Assembly (NCBI GenBank): GCA_964530195.1
Contig: CAZGXQ010000040.1
Location: forward strand, 1-11,476
Source: CAZGXQ01 sp964530195
Lineage (GTDB): Bacteria > Patescibacteriota > Minisyncoccia > Minisyncoccales > GBS-2
Reading direction: 5' to 3'
Length of the DNA: 11,476 bases
Shown here in pieces: positions 1 to 7,896 of the stretch; positions within the stretch are counted from its first letter, which is position 1, and every line of letters begins with the position of its first letter. The notes under the pieces are model-generated. The model had not been told where the DNA came from. It made no database searches and was given only the letters and a program-made list of their open reading frames with translations. A program made the translations under genes and the position numbers.

Positions 1-12
1 CTCTTCCGATCT
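1..12. other. Illumina adapter remnant at contig edge
   Basis: The first 12 bases read CTCTTCCGATCT, identical to the 3' end of the common Illumina TruSeq/paired-end adapter. It lies exactly at the contig edge, as expected for an untrimmed read end. The histidine kinase frame runs through it only by chance, so the residues it encodes are not biological. Confidence 0.9.
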
Positions 13-836
13 TTTTTGGAAAAGAAATAAAAATCAAAGAAGATTTAATTTTAAGATTAAGCACATTTGAACTCAAGAAAGGCCAAGAAGAAATAGGGAC
101 CCTTATTTTTTTTAGCGACATTACTCGAGAAGTTTCTTTGGAAAGATTGAAGAAAGAATTCATTGCTTTAGCTGCTCACCAATTGCGCACCCCAATTTCG
201 GCTGCCCAGTGGGGAATTTCAAAAATTTTAGAAGAAAAAATTGGACCTTTAAATTCAAAGCAAAAGAGTTATTTAGAAGAAATTTTACAAACCCTTCAGA
301 GATTAGTTAAAATAATAGATGATCTTTTACACACTACCAAAATTGAAGAAGGAAAAATTTTAGAAAAAACTCAAAAATTTTCTTTAGAGGCAATTGTAGA
401 TTATGTTCTATCTCTTTTGGGATCAGAAATAGCCAAAAAGAAAATAAATTTAGAAGTTAACAAACCTTTTAATCCTTTGCCTCCAATCCAGATGGATGTG
501 GAAAAAATAAAATTAGTTGTTCAAAATTTGTTAGATAATGCTATAAAATACACTAGAGAGAGTGGACGAATTGTTATTTCTCTTGAAGAGAGAAGCGGAA
601 AAGAGATTTTGTTTTCAATTAAAGATAATGGAATAGGAATTCCTGAGAAAGAAAAAGAAAGAATTTTTACTAAATTTTTCAGGGCAGAAAATGCCCAAAA
701 GGTCGAACCTAGTGGTTCAGGTCTTGGTTTATATGTAGCAAAAAACATTATTGAAGCTCATGGAGGAAAAATTTGGTTTGAATCAAAAGAAGGAAAAGGC
801 ACAGCTTTTTATTTTACTCTTCCAATAATCATTTAA
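3..836 (+). CDS. PAS-type sensor histidine kinase, 5'-truncated
   Basis: This is the C-terminal portion of a sensor kinase that autophosphorylates a His and passes the phosphate to a response regulator. The frame is open to the left edge. The upstream part reads IGTLIFFSDITREVSLERLK, a typical end of a PAS domain leading into the dimerisation helix, so the TTG at 138 is internal and not the start. The HisKA H-box is AAHQLRTP, with the His codon at 177-179. The HATPase domain shows the N box (NLLDNAIKYT), the G1 box (DNGIGIPEKE), the F box (FTKFFRAE) and the G2 box (GSGLGLYVAKNIIEAHGG), ending with the usual GTAFYFTLP strand. All catalytic motifs are intact. The first four codons or so are adapter sequence. 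The receiver gene starts 2 nt after the stop and is the likely partner. Sensory input lies off the contig. Confidence 0.93.
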   Translation, partial: LPIFFGKEIKIKEDLILRLSTFELKKGQEEIGTLIFFSDITREVSLERLKKEFIALAAHQLRTPISAAQWGISKILEEKIGPLNSKQKSYLEEILQTLQRLVKIIDDLLHTTKIEEGKILEKTQKFSLEAIVDYVLSLLGSEIAKKKINLEVNKPFNPLPPIQMDVEKIKLVVQNLLDNAIKYTRESGRIVISLEERSGKEILFSIKDNGIGIPEKEKERIFTKFFRAENAQKVEPSGSGLGLYVAKNIIEAHGGKIWFESKEGKGTAFYFTLPIII

Positions 837-838
837 AT

Positions 839-1210
839 ATGTCAGCAAAAATTCTTATTATTGAAGATGAACCTTTCTTGAGAAAAGTAATTAGTGATGA
901 ATGTCGCGAAAAAGGTTATTTTGTTGAAGAGGCAATAGAAGGGAAAGAAGGATTAGAAAAATTAAAGAAAGAAAAATTTGATTTAGTATTGTTGGACCTA
1001 TTATTACCAGGAATTGATGGTTTTGAGGTTTTAGCTCAAATTAAAAAAGATCCAGAGTTAAGCAAAACGCCGGTTTTAATTTTGTCAAATTTGGGGCAAA
1101 AAGAAGAAATCGAAAAAGGACTAAAACTTGGAGCTGTGGATTATCTTATTAAAGCTCATGTAACTCCTAGTGAAATTTTAGAAAAAATTGAAAAAATTTT
1201 AGCAAGATGA
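839..1210 (+). CDS. Stand-alone CheY-like response regulator receiver
   Basis: A single receiver domain of 123 residues with no output domain. The acidic pair is E9-D10 in the IIEDE stretch, the phosphoacceptor is D53 (LLDLLLPGIDG), the switch Ser is S83 (ILSNLG) and the conserved Lys is K105 (YLIKAH). All are in canonical places, so it should be phosphorylated by the adjacent kinase and act through protein contacts rather than by binding DNA. It starts 2 nt after the kinase stop and its own stop overlaps the next ATG (ATGA at 1207-1210), implying translational coupling. No Shine-Dalgarno sequence precedes the ATG. The target cannot be read from the sequence. Coupling to the downstream surface-polysaccharide gene suggests envelope control, which is inference. 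Confidence 0.95.
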   Translation: MSAKILIIEDEPFLRKVISDECREKGYFVEEAIEGKEGLEKLKKEKFDLVLLDLLLPGIDGFEVLAQIKKDPELSKTPVLILSNLGQKEEIEKGLKLGAVDYLIKAHVTPSEILEKIEKILAR

Positions 1211-3492
1211 AAGAAAAAATTAAAAAAATCAGTCAGAGTTTGATTAAAATTTTAATATTGATTTTTCCTCTTTTTTACTTTCCTTTTTCAGCTGATCCTA
1301 TTTTTTATCCAAAAGCGGTTTTCTTTTCATTTTTAGTTTCTTTTTCTTTATTCTTTTGGTTTTTGAGCAATTTATTTCAAAAAGAAACGGTTTTTCGAGG
1401 AAATTTCATTCTTTATTTGATTTTATTTTTCTTTTTCCTCTTTTCTTCAATTTCTACCTTCTTTTCTCTTTATCGTCCAGCTTCTCTCTGGGGATTTCCT
1501 TTATTAATAAGCGAAAGCCTAGTTTTTTTATTTTTTTCTTTAATTTTTGTTTTTCTTTTGAATCAAATATTTGAGAAAAAAAGTGAAGTTTATCTTAACC
1601 TGATCTTGCTTTTGATTCCAATTTCTATTTTAGCCATTCTTTCTATTTTCCAGTTTTATTTAAAAAGAACTTTTTTTGGAGTTTTTTTTCCTGATTTTTT
1701 GGGAGGAATAGCCTCAAGTTCAATTTTCTTTGCAATTCTAATTCCTATTTTGCTTTCTTTTTTCTTTCAAACAAAAAGTTTTTGGAGGATCGTTTTTGGA
1801 TTTTTGCTTTTTCTCTTTCTATTTTTTGTTTTAATTTCTGGAGTAAAGATTGCCTGGACTTTAATTTTTGTTTTAACAGCCATTCTTTCACTTTTTGTTT
1901 TAGGTAATGAAAGGGGGGAAATAAATTTTTTTAGGGCAATTATCCTTTCTTTGGTTTTGGTCTCCTCAATTGTCTTTTACTTTATCTCTCCCAAAATAAT
2001 CTCTTCAATTCCTGAAATTAATCTTGGTCTTTTGCCAAATCTTCAAATTCTTTTTTCAACATTAAAAGAAAGCCCAAAAAATCTTTTGTTTGGTACAGGG
2101 CCTGGCACCTTTATTTTCGATTATTCAAAATATCGACCTCTTATTTTAAATCAAACAATTGCTTGGGGAATAAGATTTTCAAATGGAGCTTCAACCATTT
2201 TAGATTTATTAACCACTAGAGGAATTCTAGCAGGAATTTCTTTTCTTTTTCTATTTATTTTTGTTTCAATTTCAATTTTTAGAGAAATTATCAAAAGAAA
2301 GCCTCCTCTTTTTGTTATTGGAATTTTCATCTCTACTTTTGGAATTTTCGTTTCTAGCTTTTTCATTTCTTTTAACATTTCTCTTTGGTTTCTTTTTTGG
2401 CTTCTCTTGGGTTCCACTTTTTTTATTCTTTCCAAAGAGCAAAAAATAGATTTTTTAGCTATACCCTTTTTAAAAAGCTTATTTTTTGTTGTCTTTTGCA
2501 CAATTTTTACTTTTTGTTTAATTTTTCTCTCTATTCAATTTAAAAAATATTTGGCAAATATAAATTATAAAAGCGCAATTTTGAAAACCCAAAAAGACCT
2601 TAATTTAGCTATTGAAGAGATGAAAAAAGCAACAAGAAAAGACAGCGAAACAGATATTTATTGGCGCGACCTCTCTCAACTCTATCTTTTAAAAGCCAAT
2701 CAAATTTTTTCAACCGAAGATCTTCCTTTAGAAAAAAAAGTAGAATTAGTCAATTCTCTAATTAGAGAAGGTATTGTAGCAATTGAAAAAGCAGTAACAA
2801 TTTCTCCAAACAATGTTGCAAATTGGAATGTTAGAGGATTTTTTTATAGAACCTTGATCGGAGCTGTGGAAAAAGCGGAAGAAATATCTTTGGCTTCTTA
2901 TCAAAAAGCAATAGAATTAGAGCCAAACTCTCCCTATTCTTTTGGAGAAATGGGAAGAGTTTTTATACTTTTGGCTCAAGATGCAGATAAAAAAGGAGAT
3001 TCATCAAAAAAGACCGAGTATTTAAATTTAGCTAAAAATCAATTAGAAAAAGCTTTAAATAAAAAGTCGGATTATGCTTCAGCCCATTATCTAATGGCTG
3101 TAGTTTTTTCTCAGGAAGGAAAAACAGAGGAAGCAATTTCAAAATTAGAAGAAACCCACTCAGTAGCGCCTAATGATTTGGGGGTTAGCTTTCAGCTTTC
3201 ACTTCTTTATTATCAATCTGGAGAACTTGAAAAAGCAAAAGATCTTTTAGAAAAAGTAGTTAAAGATTTTCCCAATTATTTTCAAGCTCGATATCTTTTG
3301 GGGTTGGTTTATGATAAAAGTGGAGAAAAAGAAAAAGCAAAAAAAGAATTTGAAAAAGTCTTAGAATTAAACCCCGAAAACCAGGAAGTAAAAAGAATTC
3401 TTGAAAATTTAGCAAAAGGAAAACCTGCCTTAGAAGGAATTTTATCTCCAGAAACAATTTCAGAAGAAAAGCCCAAAGAATTACAACCCTAA
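1207..3492 (+). CDS. O-antigen ligase/Wzy-like membrane protein with C-terminal TPR repeats
   Basis: A 761-residue two-part protein. Residues 1 to about 445 are very hydrophobic, rich in Phe/Leu/Ile, with roughly 12 predicted membrane helices. Between helices lies a larger outside loop (about 264-330) containing FGTGPGTF (295-302) followed by a Tyr/Arg-rich stretch, which resembles the Wzy_C / O-antigen ligase signature. From about 450 to 745 there are several TPR units, for example near YQKAIELEPNSPYSFGEMGR, AISKLEETHSVAPNDLG and EFEKVLELNPENQEV. Such ligase-TPR fusions are common in CPR genomes and probably join or polymerise surface glycans, or glycosylate proteins. The exact substrate is unknown. 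The start ATG overlaps the receiver stop by 4 nt. The 3' end overlaps the convergent epsilon gene by 12 bp, and no terminator hairpin is visible. Confidence 0.85.
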   Translation: MKEKIKKISQSLIKILILIFPLFYFPFSADPIFYPKAVFFSFLVSFSLFFWFLSNLFQKETVFRGNFILYLILFFFFLFSSISTFFSLYRPASLWGFPLLISESLVFLFFSLIFVFLLNQIFEKKSEVYLNLILLLIPISILAILSIFQFYLKRTFFGVFFPDFLGGIASSSIFFAILIPILLSFFFQTKSFWRIVFGFLLFLFLFFVLISGVKIAWTLIFVLTAILSLFVLGNERGEINFFRAIILSLVLVSSIVFYFISPKIISSIPEINLGLLPNLQILFSTLKESPKNLLFGTGPGTFIFDYSKYRPLILNQTIAWGIRFSNGASTILDLLTTRGILAGISFLFLFIFVSISIFREIIKRKPPLFVIGIFISTFGIFVSSFFISFNISLWFLFWLLLGSTFFILSKEQKIDFLAIPFLKSLFFVVFCTIFTFCLIFLSIQFKKYLANINYKSAILKTQKDLNLAIEEMKKATRKDSETDIYWRDLSQLYLLKANQIFSTEDLPLEKKVELVNSLIREGIVAIEKAVTISPNNVANWNVRGFFYRTLIGAVEKAEEISLASYQKAIELEPNSPYSFGEMGRVFILLAQDADKKGDSSKKTEYLNLAKNQLEKALNKKSDYASAHYLMAVVFSQEGKTEEAISKLEETHSVAPNDLGVSFQLSLLYYQSGELEKAKDLLEKVVKDFPNYFQARYLLGLVYDKSGEKEKAKKEFEKVLELNPENQEVKRILENLAKGKPALEGILSPETISEEKPKELQP

Positions 3493-3753
3493 AAAAATAT
3501 TCACATTATTTTCGCTAACCTCTAAAACCCCTCTTTCAAAACGAAAAGAGATTTTTTTATTTTTATCTAAATGAATAATTACTTCATTGAAAATAAAAGT
3601 AATGAAATTTGCGTGACCTGGCAAAATATCAAAATTTCCCAACTGATTTTTAGAAGAAACAGCAATAGCTTCTCCCTCAAAATTTTGTTGTTGAGCTTCG
3701 GGTCTCCAAAAAACCTTAACTTTTAAATATGTTTTTTCCTTCTCATTTCCCAT
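3481..3753 (-). CDS. atpC: F1 ATPase epsilon subunit lacking the C-terminal domain
   Basis: A 90-residue protein matching only the N-terminal beta-sandwich of F1 epsilon. GNFDILPGHAN (39-49) is the hallmark loop, and RGVLEVSENNVNIFL (74-88) corresponds to the GGFLEV..NNVTVL segment that closes the sandwich. The family is usually about 130-140 residues. The missing part is the two-helix C-terminal domain, which in bacteria can inhibit ATP hydrolysis. The protein ends cleanly at TAA just after the sandwich, so this looks like a real short form and not a frameshift. It should bind gamma at the foot of the central stalk. The ATG lies 31 nt inside the 3' end of the beta gene, with no Shine-Dalgarno motif, so coupling to beta translation is likely. 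It is the last gene of the cluster and converges on the ligase-TPR gene. Confidence 0.9.
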   Translation of the reverse strand: MGNEKEKTYLKVKVFWRPEAQQQNFEGEAIAVSSKNQLGNFDILPGHANFITFIFNEVIIHLDKNKKISFRFERGVLEVSENNVNIFLGL

Positions 3754-5126
3754 AAAATTGTTGAAATTTCATCCAAAGAACCCAAATTCATTAAAAATTC
3801 CTCTGGAACGTCATCGGTTTCTCCCTCCAAAATTCTTCTTACTCCCCTTATAGTTTCTTCTCTCTTTACATATTTTCCCTCAATTCCGGTTTGATTTTGA
3901 ACAACAAAAAATGGTTGAGTCATAAAATTTAAAAGCCTTCTTGCTCTTTTTAAAATAATCCTATCATCTGCTGAAAGCTCTTCTTCCCCAACAATTGAAA
4001 TGATTTTTTTCAATTGAGTGTACCTTTCCAAAATTCTTTTTGCCTCAATTAGAGTTTCATAATGCTCTCTTCCAATTGTTGAAATATCAGTAACTGTAGA
4101 GGATGTAGTTAAAAGATCAATTGCAGGATATCTTCCTTCTTGATAAACCTCACGAGAAAGAAAAATAAGGGAGTCAAAATATGGTAAAACAGCCTGAATT
4201 CCAGCGTCAGTTATATCATCAGCAGGCACATAAATTGCCTGGATTGATGAAATATCAGCACCTTTAGTAGATACTAATCTTTCTTGAAAAGAACCAATTT
4301 CAGAAAGCAAAGTAGGTTGATAGCCTTCTTCAGAAGGAATAAGAGACAAAAGGGTTGCAAGCTCTGTACCAGCTTGCAAAAACCTGTAAATATTATCTAC
4401 AAAAAACAAAATGTCCTTGTTTTCTTCATCTCTGAAATATTCAGCGATTGTTACAGCTGCAAAACCCACTTTATATCTTACTGCAGCAGTTTCGTTCATT
4501 TGTCCAAAAACTAAAATGGTTGAGGGCAAAACATTGCTTTCTTTTAATGTTTCATAAAGTTCGTGAGCTTCTCTAATTCTTTCTCCAATTCCAGCAAAGA
4601 TTGAAATTCCTTTATGGAAAAAAGCAGTATTGTGCATTAATTCAGAAAGTAAAACAGTTTTTCCAACTCCCGCCCCCCCAAATATTCCAAGTTTCCCTCC
4701 TTTTCTCAGGGGAGCAAAAAAATCAATTGCCTTAATTCCAGTTTCAATTAATTCCTTTTCTAATGTGATTTCTTCAAACGGAAAAGCCCCCTTTCCTATT
4801 TCGCGTTTTTTTTGAGTTTCAATTTTTGGCAATCCGTCTAAGGGTTCTCCAAAAAGATTTATTACTCTTCCCAAAAGTTCTTTTCCGACAGGAATTTTCA
4901 ATTTTTCTCTTGTTCTTTGAACTTGAGCTCCGCGAATTAACTTTTCGCTTTTCCCAAAAATTAAACAAAAAAAGATATTTTCTTTTAAAGCGCCCTGAAC
5001 CTCAAATTTTACTCTGGGATCATCTTTTAAAATTAAAATTTCACCAGTTAAAACTTCACCAAAAGGAAATTCAATTTCGGCTATATCTCCCCTTATTGAT
5101 TTTATAAAACCTATGTCTTTGACCAT
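3723..5126 (-). CDS. atpD: F1 ATPase beta (catalytic) subunit, divergent
   Basis: A 467-residue protein that is full length for the family. It has the N-terminal beta-barrel (1-80), Walker A GGAGVGKT (150-157), the catalytic-Glu motif GER (181-183), Walker B FFVDN with D244, PSEEGYQPTL (264-273), and IQAIYVPADD (295-304). The C-terminal helical domain carries EEELSADD in the place of DELSEED (about 381-388), followed by QPFFVVQ and GKYVKREETIRG. ATP hydrolysis residues are therefore present. Two normally near-invariant stretches are changed: GQMNEPPGAR is GQMNETAAVR (208-217), and the TDPAPATTFAHLDA region that meets gamma is TDAGIQAVLPYFDS (306-319). This marks a specialised lineage and not an ordinary ATP synthase. 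The start overlaps the gamma stop by 16 nt. No ribosome binding site is visible. Confidence 0.97.
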   Translation of the reverse strand: MVKDIGFIKSIRGDIAEIEFPFGEVLTGEILILKDDPRVKFEVQGALKENIFFCLIFGKSEKLIRGAQVQRTREKLKIPVGKELLGRVINLFGEPLDGLPKIETQKKREIGKGAFPFEEITLEKELIETGIKAIDFFAPLRKGGKLGIFGGAGVGKTVLLSELMHNTAFFHKGISIFAGIGERIREAHELYETLKESNVLPSTILVFGQMNETAAVRYKVGFAAVTIAEYFRDEENKDILFFVDNIYRFLQAGTELATLLSLIPSEEGYQPTLLSEIGSFQERLVSTKGADISSIQAIYVPADDITDAGIQAVLPYFDSLIFLSREVYQEGRYPAIDLLTTSSTVTDISTIGREHYETLIEAKRILERYTQLKKIISIVGEEELSADDRIILKRARRLLNFMTQPFFVVQNQTGIEGKYVKREETIRGVRRILEGETDDVPEEFLMNLGSLDEISTILWEMRRKKHI

Positions 5127-5983
5127 AAAGAATGTCCCAAAAATAAATTTATTTGCTTTTTGTTCATTAAATCTTTTTGAATTTTTATTTTCTTCATTTG
5201 AAGTCTTTCTTTTTCTTTTTTTGATTTTTCTGTGGCTTCATACATTGAAACTACCCTTGCTGCAAATTTTGCTAATTGATGCTCAAAAATTGTTTGATGA
5301 AATAGGCGAGCAAAAATTTCTGTTTCAAAAAATTCAAAAATTTCTTCTGGAGAAGGTTCAAATAAATATTCTTTGGCCATTTCTATTTTTTCAAGAGTTG
5401 GAAAAATTCCCGAAATTTCGCTTGCTACAACACTTTGTCTCAAGGGTGATTCGAATTTTCCATGAAAAACTATTACCCTTTGAAATCTTTTTGCAAATTC
5501 GACAATTTTTTCAACTTCTTCTTTTTTCGGTCTATCATCATCTAATTCAAAAAAAGCATATTTTTTTGAAGGATAAAACCTAGAAATGAAATCTTTTCCA
5601 ATTTTTCCAACAACAATTAATTCAACCCCCTTTGTTTCTAAAAAATCAGAAAGAACCGACCAAATATCATAAATTAATTTTCCATAAAAAGGTTGATTAG
5701 CTGACAAAAAAATAATTGCTGTTTTTGGAATCTTTGTGAGAAAAGTAATTTTTTCCAAATTTTTGGGTTCTTCGACAAATTTGCCTTTTTTTAAAAATGA
5801 AAAATAAGCTAATTTGGCTTTTTGATAAATCTTTAAGAGTTCTTGCAGAAATTCCCTATTTTTTAAAACCCACCCCTTTATTTGATTCATTCGCATTTTT
5901 GCTATTTCACAATAAACACTAGTAATTGTTGAAATAAGATTTACTGCTTCTAAATCTTCTCTTATTTTTTTCAATGTTTCCAT
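5111..5983 (-). CDS. atpG: F1 ATPase gamma subunit (central stalk)
   Basis: A 290-residue protein of normal length for gamma, which forms the rotating coiled-coil axle inside the alpha3beta3 head. The N-terminal helix (about 1-60) and the C-terminal helix (about 225-285) would form the axle. Family landmarks are FLSANQPFYGKL (92-103) in place of the FTSDRGLCGGLN strand, LFEPSPEEIFEFF (207-219), FAARVVSMYEATEKS (240-254) matching the conserved AARMVAM..AT.NA, and a degenerate form of the final RQa.IT.EL.EIvgGa region (KIQKDLMNKKQINLFLG, 267-283). The middle Rossmann-like region is divergent. The gene starts 1 nt after the alpha stop and overlaps beta by 16 nt. Conservation is weaker than in alpha and beta, but family and position agree. 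Confidence 0.92.
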   Translation of the reverse strand: METLKKIREDLEAVNLISTITSVYCEIAKMRMNQIKGWVLKNREFLQELLKIYQKAKLAYFSFLKKGKFVEEPKNLEKITFLTKIPKTAIIFLSANQPFYGKLIYDIWSVLSDFLETKGVELIVVGKIGKDFISRFYPSKKYAFFELDDDRPKKEEVEKIVEFAKRFQRVIVFHGKFESPLRQSVVASEISGIFPTLEKIEMAKEYLFEPSPEEIFEFFETEIFARLFHQTIFEHQLAKFAARVVSMYEATEKSKKEKERLQMKKIKIQKDLMNKKQINLFLGHSLWSKT

Positions 5984-5984
5984 G

Positions 5985-7448
5985 TTATTTTAAAATTTCT
6001 TTTAAAACCGGAATTTTTTCTTTTATCCACTGGTCAAACTCTCTTATTGTTTTAATTCTTGAAATCTCTCTTTCTAAATCAAAGAGAAGACCTTTTTTGA
6101 AAGCTTCAAGAATTTTTTCTAAATCTTTTCTCATGGCTCCAATTGGTTTTTCTTGCCAAAATTCAGATCTTAAAAGCCCAACCAGAAAAAGCTGAAGCCA
6201 AATTGGTCGAGGAGATCCCGGGAACTGTTCTAAAACTGTTTCAATTTTTTCTCCCAAACTAATTATTTCTCTTGTCTTTTTGGGAAGCTCCACTCCAAAT
6301 TGAACAATTTCTAAAGCTCTTTTGTATTCCCCCAATTTTAATTGAATCCAATTTGCTAAATGCTGTTCAAAGACCTTTCTTGTTTGTTTTCCAACTCTTG
6401 AAACAGAAAGAAAAGAATTTATAGCAGGTCTTTTTCCCTTTCTAAATTCATTAACATCGAAAAAAATGTGTCCATCTGTCATTCCTATTAAATTTGTTTG
6501 AATGTAACCTGAAATGTCATTTTCTAAAGTTTCGCCAACTGGAAAACAAGTAATGCTAACTTCACGATTTTTTATTCTAATATTTCCTGCCCTTTCCAAA
6601 AGTGCTGCATGAATATGAAAAATATCGCCAGGATAAGCATTTCTTCCAGGACTTCTTTTTAATAAAAGACAAATTTCCCGATAAACTTTAGCATGAGTAG
6701 TCATATCGTCTAAAACTAAAACTACATCTTTTCCTTGATCCCTAAAATATTCAGCAATAGCCATGCCAGAAAATGGAGCCAAAAAGATTAAAGGCGAAGG
6801 CTGATTTGCTAAGGCAACAACAAGTACAGAACTTTTCATTACGCCGTTTTCTTTTAAATATTCCTCAACAGCTTTTACATCAATTGCTCTTTTCCCAATT
6901 GAAACATAGACACAAATTACTCCTTTTCTTGCTTGATTTAAGATGGTATCTAACAAAAATATAGTTTTTCCAACTTTTGAATCGCCAATTACCAACTCTC
7001 TTTGTCCATAACCCAAAGGTACTAAAAGATCAACAATCATCCACCCTGTTTCAAAAGCCCTGTTAATTTTTACTCTTTGCCCAATATTTGGAGCTTCCCG
7101 TTCAATTGAAAGGGCAACCTTTTCTCCCCGAATAGGTCCTAATTGATCCAAAGGTTTCAAAAGGGGATCCACAACTCTTCCCAACAATCCTTCCCCGCCA
7201 TAAATTGCAAACAACTCTCCGGTTCTTGCCACTTTTTGTCCAGTCCTCAAGTTAGCACTTTCAAACATTAAGACTTCAGCATCCTTTTCTCTTATTCCAT
7301 AAACTAATCCAATTTCCCCCTCTTCAGTTATTACTTTTTCTCCTAATCTTAAAGAAGGTAATCCCGAAACATTTGCTATTGAGTGAAAAAGAGAGGTAAT
7401 ATAACCAATTTCACCTGTTTTTTCTAAAATTTTTGAAAATTCATTCAT
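5985..7448 (-). CDS. atpA: F1 ATPase alpha subunit
   Basis: A 487-residue regulatory/non-catalytic subunit of the hexameric head. Visible are the N-terminal barrel with GRVVDPLLKPLD (90-101), P-loop GDSKVGKT (155-162, where alpha usually has GDRQTGKT), SIGKRAIDV (183-191), LAPFSGMAIAEYFRDQGK (223-240), Walker-B-like VLVLDD with D247/D248, KRSPGRNAYPGDIFHIHAALLERAGN (264-289), and SVSRVGKQT (348-356) with the arginine finger at R351. The finger that completes the beta active site is thus kept. The C-terminal helical domain is shorter and more divergent than usual. The ATG lies inside the delta gene (8-nt overlap), and gamma starts 1 nt after the stop. Confidence 0.97.
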   Translation of the reverse strand: MNEFSKILEKTGEIGYITSLFHSIANVSGLPSLRLGEKVITEEGEIGLVYGIREKDAEVLMFESANLRTGQKVARTGELFAIYGGEGLLGRVVDPLLKPLDQLGPIRGEKVALSIEREAPNIGQRVKINRAFETGWMIVDLLVPLGYGQRELVIGDSKVGKTIFLLDTILNQARKGVICVYVSIGKRAIDVKAVEEYLKENGVMKSSVLVVALANQPSPLIFLAPFSGMAIAEYFRDQGKDVVLVLDDMTTHAKVYREICLLLKRSPGRNAYPGDIFHIHAALLERAGNIRIKNREVSITCFPVGETLENDISGYIQTNLIGMTDGHIFFDVNEFRKGKRPAINSFLSVSRVGKQTRKVFEQHLANWIQLKLGEYKRALEIVQFGVELPKKTREIISLGEKIETVLEQFPGSPRPIWLQLFLVGLLRSEFWQEKPIGAMRKDLEKILEAFKKGLLFDLEREISRIKTIREFDQWIKEKIPVLKEILK

Positions 7449-7896
7449 TGGTTTTTAAGATTTTTTCAAGGTTTTTTGCTAAAGATAAATTGATATACTT
7501 TCCTTCGTATTCTAAAATTGCTCCACCAATAATTTCAGGGTTACAGGTTAAATCTAAGACAATTTTTCTTCCTAACTCATTTTCTAAGAATTGAGAAATT
7601 CTTTCAATTGTAGCTGGGGGAGGGGAAAAAGCTAAGACCATTTTTAGCACAGGCAGTGAATCTAATTTCCTTTTTAGGTTTTCAAGAAATTCAAATTGCT
7701 CTTTAGGATTAAAAGATATTCCCCCCCTTTTTTCTACTTCCAAAATATATTCAAGCAACTCTTTTTTAGCAATACTTTTTGCCTTCTCGGATAAGAGACC
7801 AGTCTGAGCAAAAACTGCTTTTTGAATTTCTGAAATTTCTTGTTTTAGAGAAATCAAATCTTCCTTTGTGAAAACATTTTTAAAAAATGAATTCAT
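7441..7896 (-). CDS. atpH: F1 ATPase delta subunit (OSCP-like), shortened N-domain
   Basis: A 151-residue protein, against the usual 175-180. The C-terminal part is recognisable: VLAFSPPP (87-94) lies where the A.PLs..q segment should be, and LDLTCNPEIIGGAILEYEGK (114-133) followed by INLSLAKNLEKI (135-146) matches the vDpsLIGG....gd.viDgSv..rL..l signature of delta/OSCP. The N-terminal helical bundle (1 to about 80) is shorter than normal and not recognisable by eye. The role in the family is to clamp the peripheral stalk (b) to the top of alpha3beta3. It overlaps b by ATGA (7893-7896) and alpha by 8 nt. Presence of delta implies a true stator, so the head is meant to be held still against a rotor. 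Confidence 0.85.
   Translation of the reverse strand: MNSFFKNVFTKEDLISLKQEISEIQKAVFAQTGLLSEKAKSIAKKELLEYILEVEKRGGISFNPKEQFEFLENLKRKLDSLPVLKMVLAFSPPPATIERISQFLENELGRKIVLDLTCNPEIIGGAILEYEGKYINLSLAKNLEKILKTNE

Noticed and set aside
1207..2560. The multi-helix plus-strand protein as a possible stray subunit a
   Set aside because: It has about 12 helices, the FGTGPGTF ligase-like motif and a TPR tail, lies on the other strand, and shows none of the subunit a helix pattern with its essential Arg.
5113..5583. Open frame of 156 codons on the plus strand inside the gamma gene
   Set aside because: It is antisense to the well-supported gamma gene, Phe/Leu-rich as expected from the complement of Lys/Glu-rich AT-rich DNA, and has no domain signal.
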